Origin: Urechidicola croceus
GTDB taxonomy: Bacteria; Bacteroidota; Bacteroidia; Flavobacteriales; Flavobacteriaceae
Reading direction: 5' to 3'
Length of the DNA: 64,000 nt
Assembly (NCBI RefSeq): GCF_001761325.1
Contig: NZ_CP017478.1
Coordinates: 378,001 to 442,000, forward strand
The position numbers and the translations under genes are program-made. The notes beneath the pieces were generated by a model. It had not been told where the DNA came from. It made no database searches and was given only the letters and a program-made list of their open reading frames with translations. Shown in pieces: positions 1-8,846 of this stretch (within the stretch, counting starts at the first letter, position 1; each line of letters starts with the position of its first letter).

Positions 1-164
1 ATGTGATGTATGAAAAAGATGCAATAAAAGATGCTGTTAAAAATAGAATAGATAGTGAGATTATAGTATCAGAGCATATTTATGGAGATGGTGAAGCAGG
101 AAAAAGAATAGCCGAAGTATTAGCCTCTATTCAGTTACACTTCCATAAAACAATAACATATTAA
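1..164 (+). CDS. UDP-GlcNAc 2-epimerase family protein, C-terminal end (NeuC/WecB-like), cut by window edge
   Basis: Only the last 53 codons are present, read in frame from base 3 to the stop at 162-164. The tail carries YGDGEAGKRIAEVL, which resembles the C-terminal (Y/G)DGxAsxrI motif of the UDP-N-acetylglucosamine 2-epimerase family (WecB, NeuC, LegG). The stop overlaps the ATG of the CMP-sugar synthetase gene by one base (TAATG), so the two are translationally coupled. That partner suggests a hydrolysing epimerase of NeuC/LegG type, giving ManNAc or a derivative for nonulosonic acid synthesis, but this is inference from context. The active-site part lies outside the window. Confidence 0.6.
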   Translation, partial: VMYEKDAIKDAVKNRIDSEIIVSEHIYGDGEAGKRIAEVLASIQLHFHKTITY

Positions 165-856
165 TGAAAGTTCTTGGAATCATACCAGCAAGAGGAGGGT
201 CAAAAGGGGTTAAGAAAAAAAATATTCGAATTGTTGATGGACTTCCTTTGATTTCTTACACGATTAAGGCTGCTCAAGAAAGTGAACTTTTAACTCATTT
301 TTTGGTAACAACCGATAGTGATGAAATAATTGATGTTGTTAAAACTACAAATTCAGATTTTTATAAAAGGGATATAAAAAATGCTCAAGATACTTCTCCA
401 ATAGAACCAGTAATTGAAGAGGTTTTAAACACTTTAGATGACTCATATGATTTGATAGTTTTATTGCAACCAACAGCACCAATACGAACTGGAAAAGACA
501 TTGATAATGTAATCCAAATGTTTTTTGATAATTCTGATACTAAATCAGTGGTTTCAGTAATTGAGTTGAGCGACATTCACCCTGCAAGGATGTATTCAAT
601 TGATAATTCTTTAATAATGCACTCTATAAATAAAGAAAATGAACGTAAAAGACGACAAGAATTAGAATCTGTTTATATTAGAAATGGTTGTATTTATGCA
701 ATTACAACAGATGCTTTTAAACTGCATAAAAAAGTGATTTTAGATACTAAAAAAGCGTATGTTATGCCTGAAAATTTATGGGCAAATGTAGATACTGAAA
801 GAGACTTATTAATTTTAGAAGTTTTAATAAAAGAGTGGAAGAAGGGAAATTTGTAG
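164..856 (+). CDS. neuA: CMP-nonulosonate (acylneuraminate) cytidylyltransferase
   Basis: 230 aa, the usual length of the catalytic domain of NeuA/LegF/PseF enzymes, which activate sialic-type sugars with CTP to CMP-sugars in the cytoplasm. The N-terminus IPARGGSKGVKKKNIR is the CTP-binding signature of the family, and LLQPTAPIR (residues ~99-107) is the second conserved motif. The start ATG overlaps the previous stop, and the next gene follows after one base. Whether the product is CMP-Neu5Ac, CMP-legionaminate or CMP-pseudaminate cannot be decided, because the condensing synthase (neuB/legI/pseI) is not in the window. Confidence 0.88.
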   Translation: MKVLGIIPARGGSKGVKKKNIRIVDGLPLISYTIKAAQESELLTHFLVTTDSDEIIDVVKTTNSDFYKRDIKNAQDTSPIEPVIEEVLNTLDDSYDLIVLLQPTAPIRTGKDIDNVIQMFFDNSDTKSVVSVIELSDIHPARMYSIDNSLIMHSINKENERKRRQELESVYIRNGCIYAITTDAFKLHKKVILDTKKAYVMPENLWANVDTERDLLILEVLIKEWKKGNL

Positions 857-857
857 A

Positions 858-1805
858 ATGAAAAAGTTTGTCGCACATATTTCGGGTATTAACGAGTTGT
901 CAAGTGAGGCTTTTGAAGTTTTATCTTCAATGGCTAAAATTGAATACCAAAAGTTAAATACAGATGAAGAATTGAAAAAATCACTTCAAAATTGTGATAT
1001 TTTTTGGTTTCGATTGAATCATTCTTTGACACGAGAAATTTTGAGAGACGTTAGATGTACTTATATTTTGTGTGCGGTAACTGGTTTAGATCATATTGAT
1101 GTAGATGCTTGTAAAGATTTTGGAATAAAAATTATAAGCCTCAAAGGAGAAAAAGAATTTTTAAAAGAAGTTAGAGCAACTGCTGAACATACTATGGGAT
1201 TAATGCTAACACTTATTAGAAAATCAAAAAAAGCATTTTTTCACACCGAATCCAAGCAATGGAATCGCTATATATTTCAAGGAACAGAATTGTATAAAAA
1301 GAAAATAGGAATTTTTGGTTTAGGTAGATTAGGAAAAATAGTAGCACAATATGCTGAAGTATTTGGAATGGAAGTTTATTATTATGATATTGAAGAAATG
1401 ATAACTCCTGAATCTTATAAAAAATGCTCTTCACCAGAAGAATTATGTTCCAAGGTTGATATTCTTTCAATTCATTTGCCATATAATGAGAGTACTCATT
1501 TCCTGATTGATAAAAATTTATTCAAACTGATGAAATCTACAGTTAGCATTGTAAATACAGCAAGAGGAGGGGTTGTGAATGAAACAGATTTGTTAGATTT
1601 TTTAAAACATTCAAATGCAAGATACGCAACAGATGTTTTGTATGGAGAACCAAACATAGAAAATCATCCTTTGATTGAATATGCATCAAAAAATGAACAA
1701 GTAATTATTACGCCTCATATTGCAGGAAATACGTTTGAATCAATTGAAAAAACGGAAAATTTTATTGCTAATAAATTTTATGATACTCTTTTAACAAAAA
1801 TATAG
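858..1805 (+). CDS. D-isomer-specific 2-hydroxyacid dehydrogenase family protein
   Basis: 315 aa, NAD-dependent dehydrogenase of the D-3-phosphoglycerate/D-lactate dehydrogenase family. The Rossmann motif is GIFGLGRLGKIVAQYAE (about residues 151-167). It is followed by the NTARGGVVNE motif with the catalytic Arg, and by ITPHIAG with the catalytic His near residue 285. It sits one base after neuA in the polysaccharide operon, so it probably makes or interconverts a hydroxyacid substituent or precursor for the glycan. That role is inference; the substrate cannot be told from sequence. Confidence 0.8.
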   Translation: MKKFVAHISGINELSSEAFEVLSSMAKIEYQKLNTDEELKKSLQNCDIFWFRLNHSLTREILRDVRCTYILCAVTGLDHIDVDACKDFGIKIISLKGEKEFLKEVRATAEHTMGLMLTLIRKSKKAFFHTESKQWNRYIFQGTELYKKKIGIFGLGRLGKIVAQYAEVFGMEVYYYDIEEMITPESYKKCSSPEELCSKVDILSIHLPYNESTHFLIDKNLFKLMKSTVSIVNTARGGVVNETDLLDFLKHSNARYATDVLYGEPNIENHPLIEYASKNEQVIITPHIAGNTFESIEKTENFIANKFYDTLLTKI

Positions 1806-1838
1806 TTATTTTATGAGATTATTTTTAAACTATTCAAT

Positions 1839-3221
1839 TTGAAAAAAATAGGAATCATTATTCCTGATGGAACAGGTATTCGTAATTATTTATACTCAAA
1901 TGTTGTAAAGTCGTTGATAGAAAAAGACTGTGAGATAATATTATTACATTCAATTTCTCAGGCTGCATTAGATGAAATCAATCATGTTCATGGAATACAA
2001 TTTAAGGCAGTTCAAATACCTCAATTTATTGAGAGTCTTCAACAACGATTTATTAGAGAAACCATAAGTTATGCCAGACTATTGAGAAATAAAAGTTTGA
2101 CTAAAAACGATAGTTTATTGAATAATTGGAGACCAAAGAAAAGTAATTTTAAAAAAAAATATTTTTATAATTTGGTAGAATTTGTTGGAAGAAATATTTC
2201 TAGAAATTATTCCAAAATTGTAAAATATGAAGCCAAATATCAAAAAGCAGTTGCTAAAAACAATCAACGATATGTTGAAATTGTAAAATCTTTAAATTTA
2301 GATTTAATTTTTTCTACACATCAAAGAGCAATGAATGCCATTCCAATTGTAGTTGCAGCGAAAATATTAAATGTTAAAACTGTTGGTGCAATTTTTTCAT
2401 GGGATAATGTGCCTAAAGCAAGACTTTCTGCTCGTACAAATGAATATATTGTTTGGTCTCAATATATGAAAGAAGAAATGAGTTTGTATTATCCTGAAAT
2501 ATCTGAGAATAATATCACAATAACCGGTACACCTCAATTTGAGTTTTACTATAATGAAAAAAATAGGTATAGTAAAGATACATTTTATGACAAATTCAAT
2601 TTAGATAAAAACAAAAGAATTATTTGTTTTTCTGGAGATGATGCTTTGACTTCACCTTTTGATCCAGAATTTTTAACAGATATTGTAAAAGTTATAGATA
2701 CTAATAAATTAAATATTCAAATTTTATTGAGAAGAGCACCTGTAGATGTTTCAGGTAGATTTGATTCTATTGTGAATACTTATCCTGAAATAATAAAAAA
2801 TGCTCCTCCATTATGGAATTTTGATAAAAATAGTTTACAAAGTTGGCAAACTGTTTATCCAACCTTTGAAGATATTAAACTATTGATAAGTACAGCATTT
2901 TATTGTGAAGCAGTTATTAATTTGGGTTCTACAATGGCACATGATTTTGCTATTTTTAATAAACCTGCTGTATATGTCAATTACAATCCTGTAATCTCTA
3001 AAACTTGGAATATTGATACAATATATAAGTTTCAGCATTTTAGGAGCATGGGAGATTTGAAACCAGTTATTTGGTTAAACTCTAAAGACGAAATCGAAAC
3101 TGTTTTAAAAAAAGTTTTGAATAATCCAATATTAGATAATGAAAAATGGCTAAATGTTATTTCTGAAAATAGAAATATAGCCTCTGAAAATATTGCTAAA
3201 AAATTAGTGTCATGCATATAG
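1839..3221 (+). CDS. putative GT-B-like glycosyltransferase / polysaccharide biosynthesis protein
   Basis: 460 aa protein of the surface polysaccharide operon. The N-terminus KKIGIIIPDGTGIRNYL looks like the first beta strand and loop of a GT-B fold. The C-terminal half contains NLGSTMAHDFAIFNKPAVYVNYNP, the kind of glycine/serine-then-acidic loop seen in nucleotide-sugar or CDP-alcohol transferases and 2-epimerase-like folds. No exact family was recognised. The start is TTG at 1839: no ATG or GTG is in frame after the upstream stop at 1803-1805. It overlaps the next gene by 10 bases. Cytoplasmic or membrane-associated action is assumed. Confidence 0.55.
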   Translation: MKKIGIIIPDGTGIRNYLYSNVVKSLIEKDCEIILLHSISQAALDEINHVHGIQFKAVQIPQFIESLQQRFIRETISYARLLRNKSLTKNDSLLNNWRPKKSNFKKKYFYNLVEFVGRNISRNYSKIVKYEAKYQKAVAKNNQRYVEIVKSLNLDLIFSTHQRAMNAIPIVVAAKILNVKTVGAIFSWDNVPKARLSARTNEYIVWSQYMKEEMSLYYPEISENNITITGTPQFEFYYNEKNRYSKDTFYDKFNLDKNKRIICFSGDDALTSPFDPEFLTDIVKVIDTNKLNIQILLRRAPVDVSGRFDSIVNTYPEIIKNAPPLWNFDKNSLQSWQTVYPTFEDIKLLISTAFYCEAVINLGSTMAHDFAIFNKPAVYVNYNPVISKTWNIDTIYKFQHFRSMGDLKPVIWLNSKDEIETVLKKVLNNPILDNEKWLNVISENRNIASENIAKKLVSCI

Positions 3222-4342
3222 TTTTTTTGACAAATGAATATCCTGAAAAAGGTGAATCTCATGGAGGTATTGGATCTTTTGTTCAAAACTTATCTAAAAA
3301 TTTAGTTGAAAAGGGTTTTAATATTTCTGTTATAGGTATTTCAAAATCGGCATCAACATTAGAGTATGATAATGGAGTTGAAATTCACAGAATTCAGCAA
3401 TCAACTGCAAAATTCGGAAAGTTTATTTTTAATTCAAAGCGAGTTAGAAATACTTTAAAAAATATTCATGAAAAGAAATCAATTGATATTGTAGAAGGTT
3501 CAGAGTTGTCATTTGCATTTTTACCCAAGAATACACCTTATAAAAAAGTAATAAGAATGCATGGAGGTCATCACTTTTTTGCAATTACTTTGAACAAAAA
3601 ACCAGCAGTTTGGCGTTCTTTTCAAGAGCGAAGATCATTTAAAAAAGCAGATTATTATGTTTCTGTTAGTAATTATGTTGGTAGCCAAACAAAAAAATAT
3701 TTAAAGAAAAATTTTGAATTTACAACCATTTATAATTCTGTAAATACAGATAAGTTTGTTTCAAAGGATAATTATAAAACAATAAAAGATTCATTATTAT
3801 TTGTTGGTACTATTTGTGAAAAAAAAGGGATTAGACAACTTGTTCAAGCAATTCCTATAATAAAAAGTAAATTTCCAGATGTAAAATTAAAAATAGTTGG
3901 TAGAGATTGGAAATTTCCAAATGGAAAATCTTATACTGAGTACTTAAAAACATTTATAACAGAAAGTATTAAAGATAATGTAGAGATCATAGGCGTCATA
4001 CCACATGATAGAATTTCAAAGTATATTGAAGAGGCAGAAATATGTGTTTATCCATCACATATGGAGGCAATGCCAATAGCATGGCTCGAAGGATTATTAA
4101 TGGGAAAACCAATAGTCGCAAGTAATATTGGTCCTGCCAGAGAAGCTATTAAAAACAATAAAACAGGATTATTAGCAAATCCACATTCTCCAGAAGATTT
4201 AGCAATGAAAATTTTAGAATTATTATTAAATAAAGAAAAGGCTTTAAAATTAGGAAGAGAAGCTAGGAATGATATATCTAAGAGGTTTAACCAAAAAAAT
4301 ATTATAGAACAGAACATTAATTTTTATACATCAATAATTTGA
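3212..4342 (+). CDS. glycosyltransferase family 4 protein
   Basis: 376 aa, a complete GT4 enzyme. The N-terminal acceptor domain begins MHIVFLTNEYPEKGESHGGIGSFV, with the Gly-rich loop typical of GT4. The donor domain begins near residue 195 (LLFVGTICEKKGIRQLVQAI) and has the C-terminal EX7E-type motif region in PSHMEAMPIAWLEGLLMGKPIVAS (about residues 280-305). It should transfer a sugar from a nucleotide-sugar to the growing lipid-linked repeat unit at the cytoplasmic membrane face. It overlaps the genes on both sides by a few bases, so it belongs to the same operon. Confidence 0.85.
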   Translation: MHIVFLTNEYPEKGESHGGIGSFVQNLSKNLVEKGFNISVIGISKSASTLEYDNGVEIHRIQQSTAKFGKFIFNSKRVRNTLKNIHEKKSIDIVEGSELSFAFLPKNTPYKKVIRMHGGHHFFAITLNKKPAVWRSFQERRSFKKADYYVSVSNYVGSQTKKYLKKNFEFTTIYNSVNTDKFVSKDNYKTIKDSLLFVGTICEKKGIRQLVQAIPIIKSKFPDVKLKIVGRDWKFPNGKSYTEYLKTFITESIKDNVEIIGVIPHDRISKYIEEAEICVYPSHMEAMPIAWLEGLLMGKPIVASNIGPAREAIKNNKTGLLANPHSPEDLAMKILELLLNKEKALKLGREARNDISKRFNQKNIIEQNINFYTSII

Positions 4343-5457
4343 AGTTTGCAATAATTACTCACGTAGTTCATATGAATGATAAGCAACAACTAGTTGCTTA
4401 TGAACCTTATGTTCGTGAAATGAATTTGTGGATTAAGCATGTTGATGAAGTTCAAGTTGTAGCGCCTTTTTCGAACGAATTGCCAACTTCAATTGACACA
4501 GAATATATACATGGAGATATTGATTTAAAGGAAGTTCCCTATTTTGACATTACTTCAATTAAAAATTCTTTAAAAACTATTTTTATTATTCCTGTAATTC
4601 TATTTCAGATTTATAAATCGATGCGTTGGGCAGATCATATTCACTTAAGATGTCCCGGAAACATGGGTTTATTAGGATGTATTGTTCAACTATTTTTTCC
4701 ATCAAAGCCTAAAACAGTTAAATATGCGGGAAATTGGGACCCAAAGAGTAAGCAACCTTTTACCTATAGAATTCAAAAATGGATTATTTCAAATACTTTT
4801 TTAACTAAGAATTTAAATGTCTTGGTTTATGGTGTTTGGGAAAATCAGTCAAAAAACATTACACCCTTTTTTACTGCCACATATTCAAAAAAAGACATAG
4901 TTGAAATTAAAAAGAAAGACTTTTCTAATAAAATTCGATTTATCTTTGTAGGTGGATTTACAATTGGAAAACAGCCTTTGATAAGTGTGAAAGTTATAGA
5001 GCAATTGAAATTAAAAGGCTTCAACATACAACTAGACATGTATGGAGATGGTGTACAAAGAAATAAGGTGCAAGATTATATTTTGAATAATAGTTTGGAG
5101 GCAATTGTGAATTTACATGGAAATGTAGATAAGCAAACTGTAAAAAATGCATTTCAAGAATCTCATTTTTTAGTTTTTATATCTAAATCTGAGGGCTGGC
5201 CTAAAGTAGTTGCAGAAGCCATGTTTTGGAGTTGTTTACCAATTACAACCAAAGTTTCATGTGTGCCTTTTATGTTAGATTATGGTAATAGAGGAGTAAT
5301 TGTAAATACATCTGTTACAGAAATTGTAAATGTTGTTGAAACATATTTAAGAAATGAAAAGAAGTATTTAAAACAAGTTAAAAATGCTAGAAATTGGTCT
5401 CAAAATTATACACTTGAAAAATTTGAATCTGAAATTAAGAAGTTATTAAAAAAATAA
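4339..5457 (+). CDS. glycosyltransferase (GT4-like)
   Basis: 372 aa GT-B glycosyltransferase. The C-terminal donor domain starts near residue 200 (IRFIFVGGFTIGKQPL) and has the conserved SKSEGWPKVVAEAMFWSCLP motif with the paired acidic residues. The N-terminal half (KFAIITHVVH...) is divergent, as is usual for the acceptor side. The start codon is TTG within TTGA, overlapping the upstream stop, which fits translational coupling. No ATG is available before residue ~14. It is part of the polysaccharide operon; its sugar is unknown. Confidence 0.8.
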   Translation: MKFAIITHVVHMNDKQQLVAYEPYVREMNLWIKHVDEVQVVAPFSNELPTSIDTEYIHGDIDLKEVPYFDITSIKNSLKTIFIIPVILFQIYKSMRWADHIHLRCPGNMGLLGCIVQLFFPSKPKTVKYAGNWDPKSKQPFTYRIQKWIISNTFLTKNLNVLVYGVWENQSKNITPFFTATYSKKDIVEIKKKDFSNKIRFIFVGGFTIGKQPLISVKVIEQLKLKGFNIQLDMYGDGVQRNKVQDYILNNSLEAIVNLHGNVDKQTVKNAFQESHFLVFISKSEGWPKVVAEAMFWSCLPITTKVSCVPFMLDYGNRGVIVNTSVTEIVNVVETYLRNEKKYLKQVKNARNWSQNYTLEKFESEIKKLLKK

Positions 5458-6521
5458 AAGTCATACAATTAATTGATTCACTGGCAGTTGGTGGTGCAGA
5501 AATGATGGCAATCACTATTGCTAATTCATTAGTGAAATATGATGTTGAATCTTACTTATGTGCTACTAGGTCAGAAGGTAACTTAAAATTGAAAATTAAT
5601 TCAGAAGTAAATTATTTTTTTTTAGATCGTAAAAGGACTGTGGATATTTCTTCAATTATTAGATTGAAAAAAATCATAAAGAAAAATAAAATTGATATTA
5701 TTCATACACATTCATCATCATATTTCATAGCGACACTTGTCAAGTTAATTTATCCAAAAGTAAAAATTGTTTGGCATGATCATTATGGTAACTGCGAAAT
5801 GATAAATAGTAGAAAAGTCCAACCAATAAAATTATTTTCTCGATTTTTTAAAGAAATTATTGCCGTAAATAATTTATTGAAAAATTGGTCAAAAAACACA
5901 TTGAAATTCCCAAGAGTTTATTATTTACCAAATTATGCTTCTTTTAATAATTCAAAATTTAAAACTGATTTAAAAGGGATTGAAGGTAAACGTTTGGTTT
6001 GTGTTGCTGGATTGAGACCTCAAAAAGATCATTTAAATCTTTTGAAAGCATTTAAATTAATAAATTACAATCATAAAGATTGGACACTTCATTTAGTTGG
6101 AAATAAATATGATGATGAGTATTATTTATCATTAAAAAAATTTATTCACACTAATGGATTTCAAGATGTTGTATTTTTATATCATGATTCAATTGATATT
6201 GAAAATATTCTGGCTCAATCAACAATTGGAATTTTAAGTTCAAAATCTGAGGGATTACCAGTTTCTTTATTAGAATATGGTTTAGCAAAATTACCTGTAG
6301 TTGTTACCGATGTAGGTGAGTGTTCTAATGTTGTTACCAATAATGAAAACGGTTTTGTTGTGGAAAAAGAAAATGAGCAATTTTTGGCTGATAAAATAGA
6401 TTTTTTGATTAAAGAAGAAAAATTAAGAAAAGAGTTTTCCATTAAATTTCACAAACATATATTAGACAATTATTCTGAACAAGAAATAATTCATAGATTG
6501 CTTAAAATTTACAATTCTTGA
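5454..6521 (+). CDS. glycosyltransferase family 4 protein, probable non-AUG start
   Basis: The first in-frame ATG is at 5502, but the frame is open further up and encodes KVIQLIDSLAVGGAEMMAI across it. This is the standard first strand and GGAE loop of GT4 enzymes, so translation must start upstream. The only candidates are ATA at 5454 (overlapping the previous stop as ATAA) or ATT at 5445. The coordinates given use 5454 (355 aa). The donor domain has VAGLRPQKDHLNLLKAF and SKSEGLPVSLLEYGLAKLPV. It should add one sugar in repeat-unit assembly. It overlaps the next gene through TTGA. Confidence 0.8.
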   Translation: MKVIQLIDSLAVGGAEMMAITIANSLVKYDVESYLCATRSEGNLKLKINSEVNYFFLDRKRTVDISSIIRLKKIIKKNKIDIIHTHSSSYFIATLVKLIYPKVKIVWHDHYGNCEMINSRKVQPIKLFSRFFKEIIAVNNLLKNWSKNTLKFPRVYYLPNYASFNNSKFKTDLKGIEGKRLVCVAGLRPQKDHLNLLKAFKLINYNHKDWTLHLVGNKYDDEYYLSLKKFIHTNGFQDVVFLYHDSIDIENILAQSTIGILSSKSEGLPVSLLEYGLAKLPVVVTDVGECSNVVTNNENGFVVEKENEQFLADKIDFLIKEEKLRKEFSIKFHKHILDNYSEQEIIHRLLKIYNS

Positions 6522-7858
6522 AAGATTATTTAAAAAATACAAGATTTATATTCGTAATTTTTCACCTTGTCTTAGGTCTCCTATTGTTAAATCAAGGATT
6601 TGCTAAAATATATGCTGTTTTAATTGTTTGTTTTGGATTTATTCATATTCTTAAGAGTAAGAATAGTCGACAGCAAGCTGTGCTATGGAGTGCTTATTTA
6701 GCAGGAAGCGACGTGTTATTTAGAATGAGTAAGGGAATGATATTTCATGAATTACATAAATATGTAATTGCCGCTTATTTAATTTTAGCATTAATAGTTG
6801 AAAAAGATAAAAAAGCAATTTCTCCAATATTTATTTTTTATATACTACTGCTCCTTATAGGAATTGCATTTAGTGAGATTCCATACCCAGAATCTATAAG
6901 GAAAGCAATTGCATTTAATTTAAGTGGCCCTATTTCTTTAGGTTTGATTTCGCTTTATTTTTATAAGCGCAGTATTTCTATAAAAAAAATATTGGAAATT
7001 TTATTTTTTTTGGGTTTACCAAGTATAGCTATGATGAGTTTACTTTATTTTAAAACCCCTGACATTCGTGATATTGTATTTGGAGGTGTTGCTAATTTTG
7101 CTGCTTCAGGTGGGTTTGGTCCAAATCAAGTGTCAACTGTATTAGGTGTTGGTGCATTTGCACTTGCAGTACATATTTTATTTAAGCGAAATTACACAAC
7201 ATTTCTAATTTTTGATGTTATATTGTTAATTTATATTTTTTATCGAAATCTTTTAACCTTTTCACGAGGCGGTTTTTTAACTGCAGTATTTGCTTTAGTA
7301 TTTTTTGCAACATTTTTCATTTATAGTAAAAGGAATAGACTAAAAAGTGCTCTGAAATATATCGGAATAGTATGTTTTTTTGGTTTAGCATTATGGTTAT
7401 ATACCTCAGATGTTACAGGAGGTATGATTGATAATAGATATTCTAATAGAAATGCTAGTGGAATTAAAAAAGAAGATGTTACATCAGGAAGGACAGATAT
7501 TTTTGATAGTGAATTAGAAGGTTTATTTCAAAACCCAATTTTCGGTATGGGAGTGGGAAGCGGAAAATATAAGCGGATAGAAGAAACTGGAATTGTGATT
7601 GCATCTCATAATGAAATGAGCAGATTATTAGGAGAGCATGGAACGATAGGAATATTAATTTTATTAATCCTATTTGTAGTTCCAATTTTTAATGCAATGG
7701 GTCAGCCACCTTATGCCATAGCATTTTTAGGAGCATTTTTTATATTTTGGTTTTTAACAATAAATCATTCTGCAATGCGAGTCTCTTTTCCTGGATTTAT
7801 TTATGGTCTCAGTTTAATTAGAATAACATTAAAAGATGAGAATACTCTACATAGGTAA
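6518..7858 (+). CDS. O-antigen polymerase / ligase-like membrane protein (Wzy-like)
   Basis: 446 aa, very hydrophobic, with about ten to twelve predicted membrane segments and one large periplasmic stretch (about residues 295-370). That stretch carries NPIFGMGVGSGKY and ASHNEMSRLLGEHG, the GxG and HNE...EhG pattern of the Wzy_C/O-antigen ligase (WaaL) family. It probably polymerises or ligates the surface glycan on the periplasmic side. The start is TTG, overlapping the previous stop as TTGA. Polymerase and ligase cannot be separated by sequence, but a position inside a cluster without other polymerase candidates favours Wzy. Confidence 0.72.
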   Translation: MKDYLKNTRFIFVIFHLVLGLLLLNQGFAKIYAVLIVCFGFIHILKSKNSRQQAVLWSAYLAGSDVLFRMSKGMIFHELHKYVIAAYLILALIVEKDKKAISPIFIFYILLLLIGIAFSEIPYPESIRKAIAFNLSGPISLGLISLYFYKRSISIKKILEILFFLGLPSIAMMSLLYFKTPDIRDIVFGGVANFAASGGFGPNQVSTVLGVGAFALAVHILFKRNYTTFLIFDVILLIYIFYRNLLTFSRGGFLTAVFALVFFATFFIYSKRNRLKSALKYIGIVCFFGLALWLYTSDVTGGMIDNRYSNRNASGIKKEDVTSGRTDIFDSELEGLFQNPIFGMGVGSGKYKRIEETGIVIASHNEMSRLLGEHGTIGILILLILFVVPIFNAMGQPPYAIAFLGAFFIFWFLTINHSAMRVSFPGFIYGLSLIRITLKDENTLHR

Positions 7859-8846
7859 TAATCTAACTAAAAAAACGAAGTACAATTCAACCCTAACCAC
7901 TTTAAGTAATTTACTTATAGAAGAAGGCTATGATGTTGTTGTTTCATCAAATAAAAAAAATAAAGTTTTAAGATTATTCGACATGTGTTTGACAGTATTT
8001 AGAAATAGAGATATAGTTGATTATATACTGATTGATACTTTTAGTACTGTTAGTTTTTATTTTACATTCTTTACATCACAATTAGCACGTTTATTTAAAA
8101 TTAAATATATTCCAATTCTTCATGGTGGTAATTTACCTGAAAGACTGAATAAATCTCCTAGAATGTCACAGAAAATATTTAATAATTCATATAAAAATGT
8201 TGCCCCTTCAAATTATTTAAAAACTGAATTTGAGAAAAAGGGATATAACACTCATTTTATACCTAATACAATTGAAATTGAGCAATATAAATTTAAAGAT
8301 AGAATAGATTTTAAGCCAAAATTACTTTGGGTAAGAGCCTTTGATAAAACATATAATCCAGAAATGGCAATATACGTATTGAAGGAATTAAAAAAAGAAT
8401 TTAAAAATGCAAAATTATGTATGATTGGTCCATTTAAAGACAATACTTTAATTTTAACACGAAAATTAGTTGAAGAATTTAATTTAGAAAATGATGTTGA
8501 AATTACTGGTGTAATGAAAAAGGAAAATTGGCATAAAAAATCTGAAGAGTTTGATATATTTATCAATACAACCAATTTTGATAATACTCCAATTAGTGTA
8601 ATAGAAGCAATGGCTTTAGGGTTACCAGTTGTTTCAACTAATATTGGCGGAATACCATATTTAATTGAAAATGAGGTTGACGGTTTTTTAGTTGATGTAA
8701 ATGATGTGAAAAATATGACCAAAGCAATTATTAAATTGAATAATAATTCTGTTGAAGCAAAGAAAATGATTAAAAATGCTAGATTAAAAGTTGAAAAATT
8801 CGATTGGTTATTTGTCAAAGATAAATGGAAGGATATTTTGAAATAA
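7836..8846 (+). CDS. glycosyltransferase family 4 protein
   Basis: 336 aa GT4 enzyme. It starts MRILYIGNNLTKKTKYNSTL, its donor domain begins near residue 160 (PKLLWVRAFDKTYNPEMAIY), and it has the diagnostic FDNTPISVIEAMALGLPVVSTNIGG motif (about residues 248-272). The start overlaps the end of the Wzy-like gene by 23 bases, and the stop abuts the next ATG with no gap. It acts on the cytoplasmic face in repeat-unit assembly; donor and acceptor are unknown. Confidence 0.85.
   Translation: MRILYIGNNLTKKTKYNSTLTTLSNLLIEEGYDVVVSSNKKNKVLRLFDMCLTVFRNRDIVDYILIDTFSTVSFYFTFFTSQLARLFKIKYIPILHGGNLPERLNKSPRMSQKIFNNSYKNVAPSNYLKTEFEKKGYNTHFIPNTIEIEQYKFKDRIDFKPKLLWVRAFDKTYNPEMAIYVLKELKKEFKNAKLCMIGPFKDNTLILTRKLVEEFNLENDVEITGVMKKENWHKKSEEFDIFINTTNFDNTPISVIEAMALGLPVVSTNIGGIPYLIENEVDGFLVDVNDVKNMTKAIIKLNNNSVEAKKMIKNARLKVEKFDWLFVKDKWKDILK

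Noticed and set aside
8252-8818. 188-codon minus-strand frame inside the GT4 gene
   Set aside because: Antisense shadow of a well-supported glycosyltransferase.
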